From Tupaia tana (Eukaryota > Chordata > Mammalia > Scandentia > Tupaiidae): a DNA stretch of 64,000 nucleotides. The notes beneath the pieces are model-generated. The model ran no database searches. It worked only from the letters and a program-made list of their open reading frames with translations, and was not told the origin of the DNA. Location of the stretch: assembly GCA_026018925.1 (NCBI GenBank), contig JAKSZU010000013.1, positions 1,488,001-1,552,000 of the forward strand, given 5' to 3'. Shown here piece by piece: positions 13,049 to 23,656 of this stretch. The first letter of the stretch is position 1, and each line of letters begins with the position of its first letter. Made by a program: the position numbers and the translations under genes.

Positions 13049-14190
13049 CTCTTTCACCTAGTTTTGTATTTTTATTGCTTTGTCTTTTCTTATGACTTTT
13101 TTATATTGCGTGTGAGACATTATTTTATTTGAAAATTAATTTGCATGAAGAATTCTCTCATTTTTGTTTTAATGTGTCCTTGAGTACATTTTCACATTCT
13201 TGTCAACCGCCCTCACTGAAGTGCTTGGGTGAGAGTATTAGCTATTTAAAGGTGATAACAAGCTTTTACTCTTCATGTCTGGGAATTCATTACATATCTC
13301 TCAGGCAGAGAGAGGATAAAAAAGAGGTAGGTAGGTGGGTAGATGGTGGCTTCTTTTGCCACTTTCTTAATGATGAAAGTGAAACGCCTGACGTTCGTTT
13401 TGTTCTCCTAGAAGTTGTTGTTTTTAGGTCTTGTGTTTAGGCCTGTAAGCCATCTTAGATGGTCCTGTCTGGTTTGCTGTGAGGGACAGTCTGGTGTTTC
13501 CTAGACACGCATTTGATCCTTTAGCACCTTTCCATACTGAATCATGTTGACTTAGAAATTTGCCGAGGAGCCCTTTCCACGTAGGTCCATTTCTGAATTC
13601 CCTGTTTTGTTCTCTTTAGCCATTATGGTAACATGACCTAATTCTCCTAATCACTGTAGCTTTAGAGTACGTTTAATATTTCATAGGATAAGACCCCAAT
13701 GTTGATTCTCAAGACTCTCTTGACTTTTCTAGGTCCTTGGTATTTGCATATATGTGTTAGGACAGCTGTCACTTTCTACAAGAGTACACGCTGGGACTGT
13801 GAGTGGGAGTGTGTTAAGTCTGTTGCCCCACTGGCTAAGAGTTGACAGGAACGATACTGAGTGTTTATGATACAGTGTCTCTCCCTCTGTTTGCCTTTCC
13901 CCCTTTGATGTAAAGGTGACAAACAGCTTTCATTAAATGTCTCTCTTGGTGGCGGATGTTCTGGAATGTCTTTATGAACTGTATTGTTCTTTCGATCCCA
14001 TTTTCCAGGGGTCTGTTCCCTGTATGTGGAGGCACAGTGGGTTTTTGTGCTTGTGTCCACGATCTTGCTACACTGTCTTGTTAGGTCTAGAAATTAGCTC
14101 GTCCATTCTTGTGGGGTTTTGCATATAATCTTGTCATCCACACACCAGAACTGTTTTCCTTTGTCCTTTCCACGTATTCCTGTCATTCCT
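13049..14190. other. AT-rich, largely unassigned sequence
   Basis: No coding region or clear element. 13640-13770 has weak resemblance to antisense L1 (CACTGTAGCTTTAGAGTACG). A GGTAGGTAGGTGGGTAG run lies near 13326. Confidence 0.4.
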
Positions 14191-14910
14191 CCTCCTGTCA
14201 TGGTAGGACTTGCTGGAGGAACCGGCGACCTGGGGCAGCGCTGGCATTTCCCATGGGCAGGAGCGTAGAGCGGAGGAGGCGCCCTTCTGGCTACCAGTGT
14301 GCCCGCTCTGCAATGGGTGTGGCAGGCCTTGGTGCCCTCCCTGCGTCTGCGGAGTACGGCGAGCGGATCTGCCTGGGTGGAGTGTGGACTTCCCGGTCGG
14401 GGGCTGCCTTGGGTCCCTGGAGCGGTCTCTGGGCAGCAGTGTCCCTCTCTGGCGTAGAGCCTGGCTTCTGGATTCTGTTTCCCAGCTTCCCATCCCGTCA
14501 GGTGTCAGTGTCATGCTGGGCTGGGTTGGGCCCAGGCGCTGCTTGCCCGCACCTCACTGCACGCTCGCCGGGCCAGGCCCTGGCACGTGCACGCCCATAG
14601 CTCCTGGGCCAGGCAGTCTCCCACTGCGGCACTGACCTACCCAGTGGGATGCCTTTGTGTTAGCTGAACAGAGCGGTGTGGGGTGGCCCACTCTGGCCCG
14701 CGGACAGCCTGCGTGTGGGCCGCGAGGGAGGCGCTGCTTCCAGATTCCATGCCATGGTCATTAGGTGTCGGCCTCAGAGGGTGCCTGTCTATGCCAGGTC
14801 CTGAGCCACTGTCTCCCTGGGATGGGAGACACTTCTGGGCCCCAGGGGTCCCTGGGGAGGCTGAATGATGGCAGCCACATGTGCCTTCCTCTCGTTTCTG
14901 TGCCTCGCAG

Positions 14911-16500
14911 GTGGCCATACCTCGAGCAGGAGTGGGGACGCCTCGTCTGGCCCCGGCACCTGGCCCTCCGTCCACCGCAGGCATTCCAGGAGCTGCCCCA
15001 GCCCTGCCCATGCCCACACCAGGTACTGCCCTCGCCAGCCTCCCAGTCCCACCCCATGTGCTGCCTCTGGGTCCATATGGAGGCCTGCTCCCAGCTCCGG
15101 CGTCCTGGGGGCCCTGGGCAGCCCCGTGGGGCAGCTGGAGCCCACCCCAGGTGCCCATGCTGCCGGTGTTCCTGCGCCCAGCTGCAGTCAGCGCGCCCGG
15201 CCCCGGGCTGCAAATCACGTAGCCTTTCTGGCCCGCCCCTGCCACACAGAACACTGAGCTGCGCTGAGGAGCCAGCGGGACTGTGGTTTGGCGTCTGCCT
15301 CCCTTCCCTGCCTGCCATGGGCACTGGGCCAGCCCACAAGGGGGCAGCACGTGGGCAGTGAGACTCGCTTCCTTTATTGCTTCAGACCCCGCTGGCCCTT
15401 AGGTCCCGCCGTCTGCACGCACGGTCTCCAGCTACCGCCTGTACTTGAGCTGAGGTTAGACACTTGTCATCACCCGCCGAAGTACAGTGTCTTGAATCCA
15501 GCTTTCCCGATGGAAAGAGATGTTAACAAAGCGATCCGGAAAGATGCATTTCATTTACAGCCGGCTGCGCGTTACTATCTTTATTTACTGTCTTAAGTTG
15601 CAGAGATGCGAGTGGTTTTCAATCCCGAAGTCTGACCTTTCGCTTTCTATTGTAAACGCCTCTGTAAGAAATAGAATTAGCAACCATAGATACTGAAGAG
15701 CCACCGCTGCTAGGCCAGCCCCGCCGTCTCCCGAGGGCCAGGTCTCTATGGCCCATTCCGTGGCCGGGCGAGGACAGACATGTGAGCAGGCCTGTGAGCA
15801 GGAGCAGGTCTCAGTAAGGAGTGCTGGCAGCTTCGTTTTAAGCTATGAGGGACTTGCCAGGAAGCACAGGTAGCAAGCCTGTCCTAGTAGCCAGTGGGTT
15901 TGTGAGTGCTGATGAGGGGGCGTGCAGGGTGCAATGCTTGGGCTGGCCACCTGCCCACCCTCCGAGACAAGCCATGCTTGTGTCACTGGGCTCCTGCCCA
16001 CTGTCCTTGTCCTGCACAGGGGTCTGTGGCCCTGCCCACCCTGGCCTGCCACCCACTCCCAGGCCACTCTAAGGCTGTCTGCTGCAGACAGGGCTGTCCT
16101 TCTGGGGGTCTGGGTGGCCCTCGCCCCAGGCGGGCACAGAACTGCCCTGCGGTGGGCGGCGAGAGCCTGGCTCCTCCCCTGGCTGCCTGCAGTGAGCTCG
16201 GCTGCACTTGGGGCCAACGGTGTTATTGTGGTGTAAGCAGGGTATGCCATCAGTTCTGTTGGAACTCGGTTTTCTAGGCGGTTCTAAGCAGCCTCCTGCA
16301 GGGGCCGGGGTGGCAGAGGTTGCCAGCCTGTGTAACAGGTTCCTCGGCTGCTCAGCTCCAGGGTCACTGGGCCTGACTCTCAGGTGACATGGAGGCCGCC
16401 CTCCCTGTCCCCCTCACTGGGCGTGCTGTCCGTGCACACGGTGGCCAGTGGCACAGAATCCCCGAGAGATTGTACATAGAAAGACAAAAATAAACATTTT
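14911..16500 (+). other. Candidate terminal exon and 3' UTR, gene unknown
   Basis: A pyrimidine-rich acceptor (TCGTTTCTGTGCCTCGCAG, ending 14910) leads into a proline-rich frame from VAIPRAGVGTPR to the stop at 15220-15222. About 1.25 kb without repeats follows, then AATAAA near 16490 with GT-containing text just after it. I do not recognise the protein: no domain is visible, only Pro, Ala and Trp-rich low complexity. It could be the last exon of a real gene, an old pseudogene, or chance in GC-rich DNA. Confidence 0.3.
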
Positions 16501-17590
16501 TGCCTGAAAACAGTGTGAAACACATCTTTTTCTTACTCTCTGTTTACAGAAAAGCCAAAGCGCCGGCCTCCGGGGGGGACAGGGGCCGGGTGGGCTGGCC
16601 TGGCTCCACCCTGCTGTCTACACCTGTGGAGGAGGGCACTGAGGGGCTGGGGACCAATAGTGGGGTGTCTGCGGGGCTGTCTGTCCCCGACACCGCACCC
16701 GCTGGTGTGGCCTGGATGTGCCCCGAGGGCGGCCGGGGTGGCTGGCAGCAGGTTGGGGTGAGGCCGGCGGCTCAGCTTCCAGCCATTCAGCACCTGCCTT
16801 TCATGAGGATCCGTGGGCTCTGCCACGTGGAGGACCGGGCCTCTGTCGGCCGAGCAGCATGCCCAGCCCCGTCCCTGCCGGGCTGGCTCCCAGGAAGACT
16901 GGCGAGTAGACTCCCTCCCACCCTCTGGCGAGCCAAGCCCAGCAGGGGCGCCTCCACTGGGTTCTTGGGCCCAGGACTCGTGGCTGTGGTCACTTCTGAG
17001 TCTTGTAAAGGGAGCTGGCCTTCCTGGTCGGCACAGGGCCTAGGGGAAGGTGGAGCTTTGGAGAGAGGACTCACCGTGTGGGCCTTGGCGTGTGATCTCA
17101 GCTGTCCCCCCGCAGGCCCAGCGGCTCCCCCCGCATGTGCATGCAGGGCTGACCCTGACTGAGCCGAGGGTCTCGGGGTCTCCTGCCCCATCCAGCCAGG
17201 TGTGGCTGCCGAGGTACAGCGTCAGGCTTCAGGCCTCTACGTGGAGGGAAGAAGGACACTGCATCACAGCCGGGCTGGCCTGGGCCGAGGTGGGGCCTAG
17301 CTCGCTGCCACATGCCAGGCCATGCAGTAGCGGGGCAGCCGCATCTGGATCTGGCAGTGTGCCCAGCTGGTCACAGAGGAAGATGGCTCTGATGACAAAG
17401 CTGCGGAGTCGGTGCTGAGAGCAGGACCCTGTCTGCACAGCCATGGTGGTCAGGCTGGCGTCACTCCCACCCTCACTGCAGCGGGTCCCAGGAGAGGTCC
17501 GCGCACTGTGGTGGCGGCGGCTTTGGTTTGATTCTCGGTGAGGGGCACCATGGCGGGCTTGTAATGAACGTGGTGGTTTTGTCTTCTAGA

Positions 17591-17775
17591 TCCTGAGAGT
17601 GAGAAGCCCGACTGAGCCAGCCAGGACACCAGCCCCGAGGCGAGTCATCCAGCGCAGGGATGGGACCTCGGGGCCAGCTGCTGCTGAGTCCAGTTCACAC
17701 CGTTTTATAACCACTTTCTAAGCATTTTTTATTCACAATTGGAAACACAAATGTAATGTGAGAATAAAAAATATT
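17591..17775 (+). other. Candidate short last exon, gene unknown
   Basis: A good splice acceptor (GGTTTTGTCTTCTAG) is followed by a frame reading DPESEKPD and a stop. About 160 bp of UTR-like text ends at AATAAA (about 17763) in an A/T-rich setting. This is typical of a short last exon, but no matching upstream exon could be proved. It may belong with the candidate at 14911 as an alternative end. Confidence 0.3.
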
Positions 17776-18069
17776 TTGGGGGAGAAAGCACTTGGTTTTT
17801 CAGACTCCTCGTGTGTGGTAGCCCTGAGGCTGGCAGGCGATTTGGATATGATCGGGCAGACGTGGGAGTGGCAGCAAACCGTGGGAACTGGAGAGGCGAC
17901 GTGCGGCGACGGGAGCTAACAGGAGCGCTCCCGAGGGCAGGCTGGAGCTCGGAGCCCCGGCGCTGTCTCATCAGGGGTCATGCTGCCGGTAGAAGCAAGG
18001 ACCGTGCGACCGGGTACTGCTCAGGGTTCTCCAGACAGACAGAACCAACACATTAGTAGATAACGGGGC

Positions 18070-18325
18070 ATCAGGCAACCTATGACCTGGTGACTGAGGC
18101 AGCCAGATCCCACATTACGGACTGCACAACTCAAGTCCCGGATCTGACAACGTGAAAACCACCCCAGGTGCATATGCGTGCATGCCCAAGATCCCAAAAG
18201 TGGAGATAACGGGCAGAAGGTATTGCAGCATGACCATTCCTCATGGGGAGGTGGGGGAGTGTGTCTGTCTCTGTGTCTCTCTCCTCTCCAGCAAGCATAT
18301 GCACCCTCTGGCAATTTTTTTTAAA
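18070..18325 (+). mobile_element. Old SINE-L, sense
   Basis: Recognisable by GTGCATATGCGTGCATGCCC, then AAGATCCCAAAAG, and TATGCACCCTCTGGCAA at its 3' end. The head is much diverged. Confidence 0.72.
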
Positions 18326-18337
18326 AAGGAGGGATTT

Positions 18338-18578
18338 TAAGATTTTTTGTCACAGGGCACATGCACTTGCCGGAGAAAGAAACAGAGAGAAAAAGTGAGA
18401 AATCACCCCTCAGGGGAGATGTCCATGCCAAAGTCCTCTCTCTCCCATTCTCTTGAGATTTGAAACATGCACACACATACGTGCCCAGTGTGATTTTCAA
18501 GCCCCCAGGTTCGAGACTTGAACTGTGGTCAACCATATAGGAGTCCAGCACCTTAACCACTGTACCACCTGCTGGTCC
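18338..18578 (-). mobile_element. Old SINE-L, antisense
   Basis: Starts AGATTTTTTGTCACAGGGCA and ends ACCACCTGCTGGTCC. It converges tail to tail with the preceding sense copy, the two forming a loose inverted repeat. Confidence 0.8.
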
Positions 18579-19483
18579 TGAGGGTTTTCATTATAGGCCT
18601 TATCTTATACAATCACAAGATGAAGAAATCCCACAGCAGGCTGTCTGCAATTGGAGAAACAACCAGAAGGCTCAGAACCAGGGAAGCCAACAATGTAGTT
18701 ATCAGTCTGACGTCAAAGCCCGAGCACCGTTTGAATGCCGCTGGAACTAGTGTGAAGTTCAAAAAATAAAGAACTTGGTGTCTGTCTGACCAAAGGAGTG
18801 CCGGAGCCAAGCCTGGCAGGAGCACAGCCAAGGGCCAGGCCATGGAGCAGAGACAGCCGGCAGATGTGCCAGCAGGACACCCAGTACGCCCTGGGAGGAG
18901 GGGAGGACGGAAGGGACTCCTCCACTTCCTCTACGTGTCCCTCCCCGTCCCAGCCATCGGACTGTGCCCACCCCCACTGAAGGTCCCTCTTCCTCTCTCA
19001 GCCACTTACTCAAGCCACTCCTGTGTGGCCACGCTCTCACACCTAGGGACGGTGCTACACTAGCCATCCTGCGTTCCTCAGTTCAGTCAAGGTGACACCA
19101 GAAGGAGCCTCACAGATGGCGGCTTCCTCCAGCGTCTGCCAGTACTGGCACCCAGATGCGTTAACCGTGGGGTGGGGTGAGGTGGGGCGGCGGCGCTGGG
19201 TAGACTACACACCTACTCCAGCTTAGTGAAGAGCTTGCTGCTTCCCACAGCACTTCACACGGGCCAGTGGGCACTCCCTGGAACCTGAGTAGCCGCGATG
19301 TGGCCACGTCCTTCCTTCGCATGAGGACAGCCTCTGGGCACAGCGCTCTGCCATGTCGATCAGTTCAGGCAGGCCGAGCCAGTGACAGCCATGGTCAAGC
19401 TGCCGCCCACGGGGGAGAGCCTGCGCCAGGTCCTCCGGGGTCCTGTATGCCCAGCTTTACCTCCTGCTCAGAAATGCCCACTG
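18579..19483. other. Single-copy sequence, nothing recognised
   Basis: Mixed-composition DNA without a supported exon or repeat. Short frames of 60-100 codons overlap on both strands and have no features of proteins. Confidence 0.4.
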
Positions 19484-19732
19484 GGGGGACCAGCAATTGG
19501 CGTAATGGCTATGCCACTGGACTCCCCTGTAGTTGACCATGGTTCAAGTCCTGGACCCAGTGGCTTAAACTCACATTGGGCACGTGTGAGTGCGTGCCCA
19601 AGATCCCAAGAGAAGAATGGAGGAGAAGGGATTGCAGCATGGCCATCCCCCTGGGGGGTGATTTCTCTCTCTCTCTCTCCATCTTTCTGGCAAGCGCACG
19701 TGCCCTATAACACAAACCTGTCCAAAAAAAAA
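19484..19732 (+). mobile_element. SINE-L, sense, with target duplication
   Basis: Head GGGGACCAGCAATTGGCGTA, tail CAAACCTGTCC plus A run. GAAATGCCCACTGGGG (19471-19486) and GAAGTGCCTACTGGGG (19733-19748) are the target copies. The next SINE begins inside the right copy. Confidence 0.92.
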
Positions 19733-19825
19733 GAAGTGCCTACTGGGGCCAGTGGGTGGTTGGATCCTACCTGGCTGACCACACAGGCTGAGTCCTGGAC
19801 CCGGCAGCTTGAAAAATACACCGGG

Positions 19826-21245
19826 GGCGCACGCGGGACCGGGGCCGGCGCGCTAGGCCGCCCGCCTCTGGGCCCGCGCGGGACCGGGGCCGCCCGCCTC
19901 TGGGCCCGCGGCCAGCGCATGGGGCCGCCGGCCTATGGGCCCGCGCGGGACCGGGGCCGCCCGCCTCTGGGCCCGCGCGGGACCGGGGCCGCCCGCCTCT
20001 GGGCCCGCGTGGGACCGGGGCCGGCGCGCTGGGCCTCTCGCCTCTGGGCCTGCGCGGGACCGGGGCCGCCCGCCTCTGGGCCCGCGGCCAGCGCGCGGGG
20101 CCGCCGGCCTCTGGGCCCGCGCGGGACCGGGGCCGCCCGCCTCTGGGCCTGCGTGGGACCGGGGCCGGCGTGCTGGGCCTCTCGCCTCTGGGCCCGCGCG
20201 GGACCGGGGCCGCCCGCCTCTGGGCCCGCGGCCAGCGCATGGGGCCGCCGGCCTATGGGCCCGCGCGGGACCGGGGCCGCCCGCCACTGGGCCTGCGTGG
20301 GACCGGGGCCGGCGCGCTGGGCCTCTCGCCTCTGGGCCTGCGTGGGACCGGGGCCGCCCGCCTCTGGGCCCGCGCGGGACCGGGGCTGCCCGCCTCTGGG
20401 CGCACGCGGGACCGGGGCCGGCGCGCTAGGCCGCCCGCCTCTGGGCCCGCACGGGACCGGGGCCGCCCGCCTCTGGGCCTGTGTGGGACCGGGGCCGGCG
20501 CGCTGGGCCTCTCGCCTCTGGGCCCGCGCGGGACCGGGGCCGCCCGCCTCTGGGTCCGCGCGGGACCGGGGCTGCCCGCCTCTGGGCGCACGCGGGACCG
20601 GGGCCGGCGCGCTAGGCCGCCCGCCTCTGGGCCCGCGCGGGACCGGGGCCGCCCGCCTCTGGGCCCGCGGCCAGCGCATGGGGCCGCCGGCCTCTGGGCC
20701 CGCGCGGGACCGGGGCCGCCCGCCTCTGGGCCTGCGTGGGACCAGGGCCGGCGCGCTGGGCCTCTCGCCTCTGGGCCTGCGCGGGACCGGGGCCGCCCGC
20801 CTCTGGGCCCGCGGCCAGCGCGCGGGGCCGCCGGCCTCTGGGCCCGCGCGGGACCGGGGCCGCCCGCCTCTGGGCCTGCGTGGGACCGGGGCCGGCGCGC
20901 TGGGCCTCTCGCCTCTGGGCCCGCGCGGGACCGGGGCCGCCCGCCTCTGGGCCCGCGCGGGACCGGGGCTGCCCGCCTCTGGGCGCGCGGGACCGGGGCC
21001 AGCGCGCTGGGCCGCCCGCCTCTGGGCCTGCGCGGTACCGGGGCCGCCCGCTTCTGGGCCTGCGTGGGACCGGGGCCGGCGCGCTGGGCCTCTCGCCTCT
21101 GGGCCCGCGCGGGACCGGGGCTGCCCGCCTCTGGGCGCGCGGGACCGGGGCCAGCGCGCTGGGCTGCCCGCCTCTGGGCCTGCGCGGGACCGGGGCCGCC
21201 CGCCTCTGGGCCTGCGCGGGACCGGGGCTGCCCGACTCTGGGCAC
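19826..21245 (+). repeat. 32-bp GC-rich minisatellite with 144-bp higher-order period
   Basis: The unit is GGGACCGGGGCCGCCCGCCT followed by CTGGGCCCGCGC, 32 bp, with variants carrying GGCGCGCTGGGCCTCTCG or a GCCAGCGCGCGG block. The GCCAGCGC marker recurs at 19911, 20087, 20231, 20670 and 20814; spacings of 144 and 176 (144+32) show a higher-order unit. 32 is not a multiple of 3 and the unit lacks stops, so all frames on both strands stay open for hundreds of codons. It is very CpG-dense. Confidence 0.93.
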
Positions 21246-21437
21246 TCGGCGCCTCTGCTTCGCGTTCCGCAGTGGAGGCCGCCCAGCCCCTGCTGCCCCT
21301 CCGGCGCTGGGTGTGTCCTGCGCTCGGCGCCGACGCTGCCTGGCAGCACTCTGACCAGGCAGGCGAACCGGAGGTGGCGCTGGGTCCCGCGCGCATTCGC
21401 GTGCTCGGGGGCTGGTGTGTGCCCGCTGGGCCCGCGC

Positions 21438-21983
21438 GTGGCCGCCGGGCCTGAGCGTGGTTGCGCGCGCTTGGGGCTGACGTGTGGCCATCGGGCCTAC
21501 ACGTGACCGCCGGGTCAGCGCATGGCCGCTGGGTCTGCGAGTGGCCGCTGGGCACACGCATGGCCCCCAGACTGGTGAGTGGCTGCCAGGTCTGAGTGTG
21601 GCTGCCGGGCCCGCTCCTGTGCATGGCCGCCGGGCCTGCGCCTACACATGGCTCCCGGGCCGGAGCGTGGTCACTGGGCCGGCGCACGCCGGGCCTGCGT
21701 GTGGCTCCCGGGCCTGCGAGTGGCCACCGGGCCTGTGCATGACCTCCAGGTTGGCGAGTGGCCACCAGGTCTGAGCATGGCCGCCGGTCCTGTGTGTGGC
21801 CGCCGGGCCTGTGCCCGTGCGTGGCCGCCGGGCCTGTGTGTGATCGCCGGGCCTGTGCGTGGTCGCCGGGCATGCGCCCACGCGTGGCCGCCAGGCCCGC
21901 GCATGGCTGCCGGGCCTGCGCCCAGGCGTGGCCAACGAGCCTGCCCGTGACCGCCGGGCCTGCACGTGACCGGCGGTTGCGAG
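21438..21983 (+). repeat. 19-bp GC-rich minisatellite
   Basis: About 28 degenerate copies of GTGGCCGCCGGGCCTGCGC (the first base often A), some with a 6-bp insert such as CCGTGC or CCACGC. It is less regular than the 32-bp array and ends at GTGACCGGCGGTTGCGAGC. Confidence 0.88.
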
Positions 21984-22710
21984 CAGCAAACTGAAGCCGA
22001 AAACAAGGATTAAGATCTTGCAAATATAAGCAGAAGAAGGAAACCTTGGATGTCTTAAACCAATTGAGAAATGTATGGTATAGGAGGATTTTCGCTGCCT
22101 ATGGGCAGTGAGAAGGTGATGGTACCAGCCCTGCATTACCTCAGGGAAAAATAAGAACTATTCTACCATTCTTAAGGAAGCCAGATACTCGAGGATGACT
22201 CACGCTGCAGATCCCCACAACACCATCCTCGGTAATCACAGGATGGATGCTGTGCTGCATCAGCTGATAACCGTCTCTGCCTACCAGAACTGCGTTCCTG
22301 AAACTGTACTCCATAGAGACTCACCTACAACTGCGGAGCTGCACGAGACCCACCCTTGACCCAACCCTGAATAGAACCTATGTTTCCTATTGTGGAAAAC
22401 TTTATGAGCTCATAATTGAAAAAGGAAAAAAAAAAAAAAAAAAAAAAAAAGGATGAAAGATCTGGAGGGTATGGTCGCAGGGATGGCAACTGCGGATGCT
22501 GGAGACAGCACGGGAGAGGTAATGGGAATGAATGATGGAGGGCGGTTCAGGGAACGATCATCACGTTTGATGGACACAGGGGTGAAGGGTGGTCTGTTGA
22601 AGATGATGTATGTGGGGGTATCATTGTCTTGGCTAATGTTAACTATACTCATGCTGGAAGGGACCATGCTGTACACTGTAAAGATGTCCAATGGAAAAAA
22701 AAAATAATGA

Positions 22711-22973
22711 TAACATTATCGGCACTCTGGCAGAAGGAGAAAGATCCAATGATATGATAGCGGAAAGGATAAATGTGGATGCCGGAGCCTGTAAGGGAGG
22801 GGAGTGGGTGGTCAGGAGAGGGTGGTAGAAAGTGGGCGTGGGGGGCAAAAGGAGGAATCAGTTAACACCAAAAAAAGTAGAGTTCTCTGTTGAAAACTAT
22901 ATACATATATGTATATTGTATACATCATAATGGGAACTTTATGTAAAATGAATTTAATTAATCTGAGAAAAAT

Positions 22974-22977
<4 letters not shown>
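22711..22977 (+). other. L1 3' UTR-like end of the composite element
   Basis: GCCTGTAAGGGAGGGGAGTG and AGTTCTCTGTTGAAAA match, in the same order, the complement of the L1 3' UTR at 35830-36090 (GTCTGTGAGGGAGGGGAGTG and AGTTCTCTGTTGAAAA). The G-rich purine tract between them is an L1 3' UTR hallmark. Confidence 0.78.
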
Positions 22978-23005
<28 letters not shown>

Positions 23006-23177
23006 AAAAAAAAAAAAAGAAAAAAAAAAGAAAAATACACCGGGCACCTGTGCCTGCATGCCCAGGAGAATGGAGAAGAGTACTGTACGGCCATCCCCCT
23101 GAGGGTGCTTTCTCACCACCTCACCGCAGTGACCATATGTGCCTTGTAGCAAAATTTATTTAAAAAAAGAAAAAAAG

Positions 23178-23656
23178 CTCCGTGGTCCACAGATTCCCCA
23201 GGACGAGTCCCTGATTCCTCATCTCGGAATCTTGAGCTCTCATCCATCATGTGTGCTCCTGCGTCGGATTTCACTGCCAGAACCCAAGCCACATCAGCTC
23301 CTCGGGGACGCCCTGGCTCCCCGGCCCACGGGCTCCCCTCCTTGGAGCTCCGTGATAGTCGGAGCAGCCAGACAGCCCGTCGCGGGGGCTCTCGGGTGTG
23401 CCTCTGACTGGTCACACTGGACTTGAGGTTTCCCCTGGGCAAGGATGTAGAAGTGGCGCTGCTGTCCCTGCACCTTCCTGAGCGGCCCTCGAGCTCGGCT
23501 GACACAGGGTGATGTCGCGCTCTCCTCATGGGTTAGACGCCACTGTGGCAGTGCTGTGGGTTCCACTCGTACGACTCTGCTGGTCCCAAAATCACACATT
23601 TTAGAGCAAAGCTTATCACCAGGGCAAAGATGATCATTTCATAAAGATAAAAGGGT
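23178..23656. other. GC-rich single-copy sequence
   Basis: No repeat or gene recognised. Overlapping short frames exist on both strands. TCCGTGGTCCACAGATTCCC and the following text look like ordinary unique DNA. Confidence 0.4.

Larger units (their letters stand above)
14191..18060. other. GC-rich single-copy block
   Basis: A sharp rise in GC content from the L1-rich DNA at the left. Open frames occur on both strands because stop codons are rare in GC-rich DNA, so they are weak evidence of coding. The best-supported pieces are two possible terminal exons on the plus strand, listed separately. No CpG-island promoter could be pinned down by eye. Confidence 0.5.
19826..23029 (+). mobile_element. 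Composite VNTR retrotransposon with L1-type 3' end
   Basis: A 3,204-bp unit bounded by a perfect 15-bp direct repeat GAAAAATACACCGGG (19811-19825 and 23030-23044) and ending in an A-rich tail (22972-23029, with AATAAA motifs). The left junction CTT|GAAAAA fits an L1 endonuclease nick. In order it holds a 32-bp GC-rich minisatellite (19826-21245), a GC-rich spacer (21246-21437), a 19-bp minisatellite (21438-21983), a unique stretch (21984-22418), an internal poly(A) run (22419-22450), a purine-rich stretch (22451-22710) and an L1-like 3' UTR (22711-22977). No ORF1 or ORF2 remains, so it must have been mobilised in trans. The layout recalls primate SVA by analogy only. The alternative is an L1 with a tandem-repeat 5' UTR that lost its coding region. 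Confidence 0.82.
19745..23177 (+). mobile_element. Old SINE-L split by the composite element
   Basis: The first part, 19745-19825, runs from GGGGCCAGTGGGTGG to GAAAAATACACCGGG. The second part, 23030-23177, repeats GAAAAATACACCGGG and continues CACCTGTGCCTGCATGCCC down to TTGTAGCAAAATTT. The two halves are colinear with one SINE-L. The shared 15 bases differ from the SINE consensus in the same way, so they are a duplication and not two separate SINEs. Confidence 0.88.

Noticed and set aside
19826..21245. Minisatellite considered as a simple expansion of the SINE's CpG-rich middle
   Set aside because: The 15-bp duplication, the internal unique parts and the A tail at 23029 show that a whole 3.2-kb unit was inserted. 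Expansion in place would not duplicate the SINE text on the far side.
19826..21983. Array considered as a CRISPR
   Set aside because: Units are contiguous with no unique spacers, the setting is mammalian, and there are no cas genes.
19382..22023. Very long open frames (690-696 codons) on both strands over the GC-rich array
   Set aside because: They follow from a stop-free 32-bp repeat. The same peptide motifs occur in all frames with a 32-residue period, on both strands, with no conserved domain.
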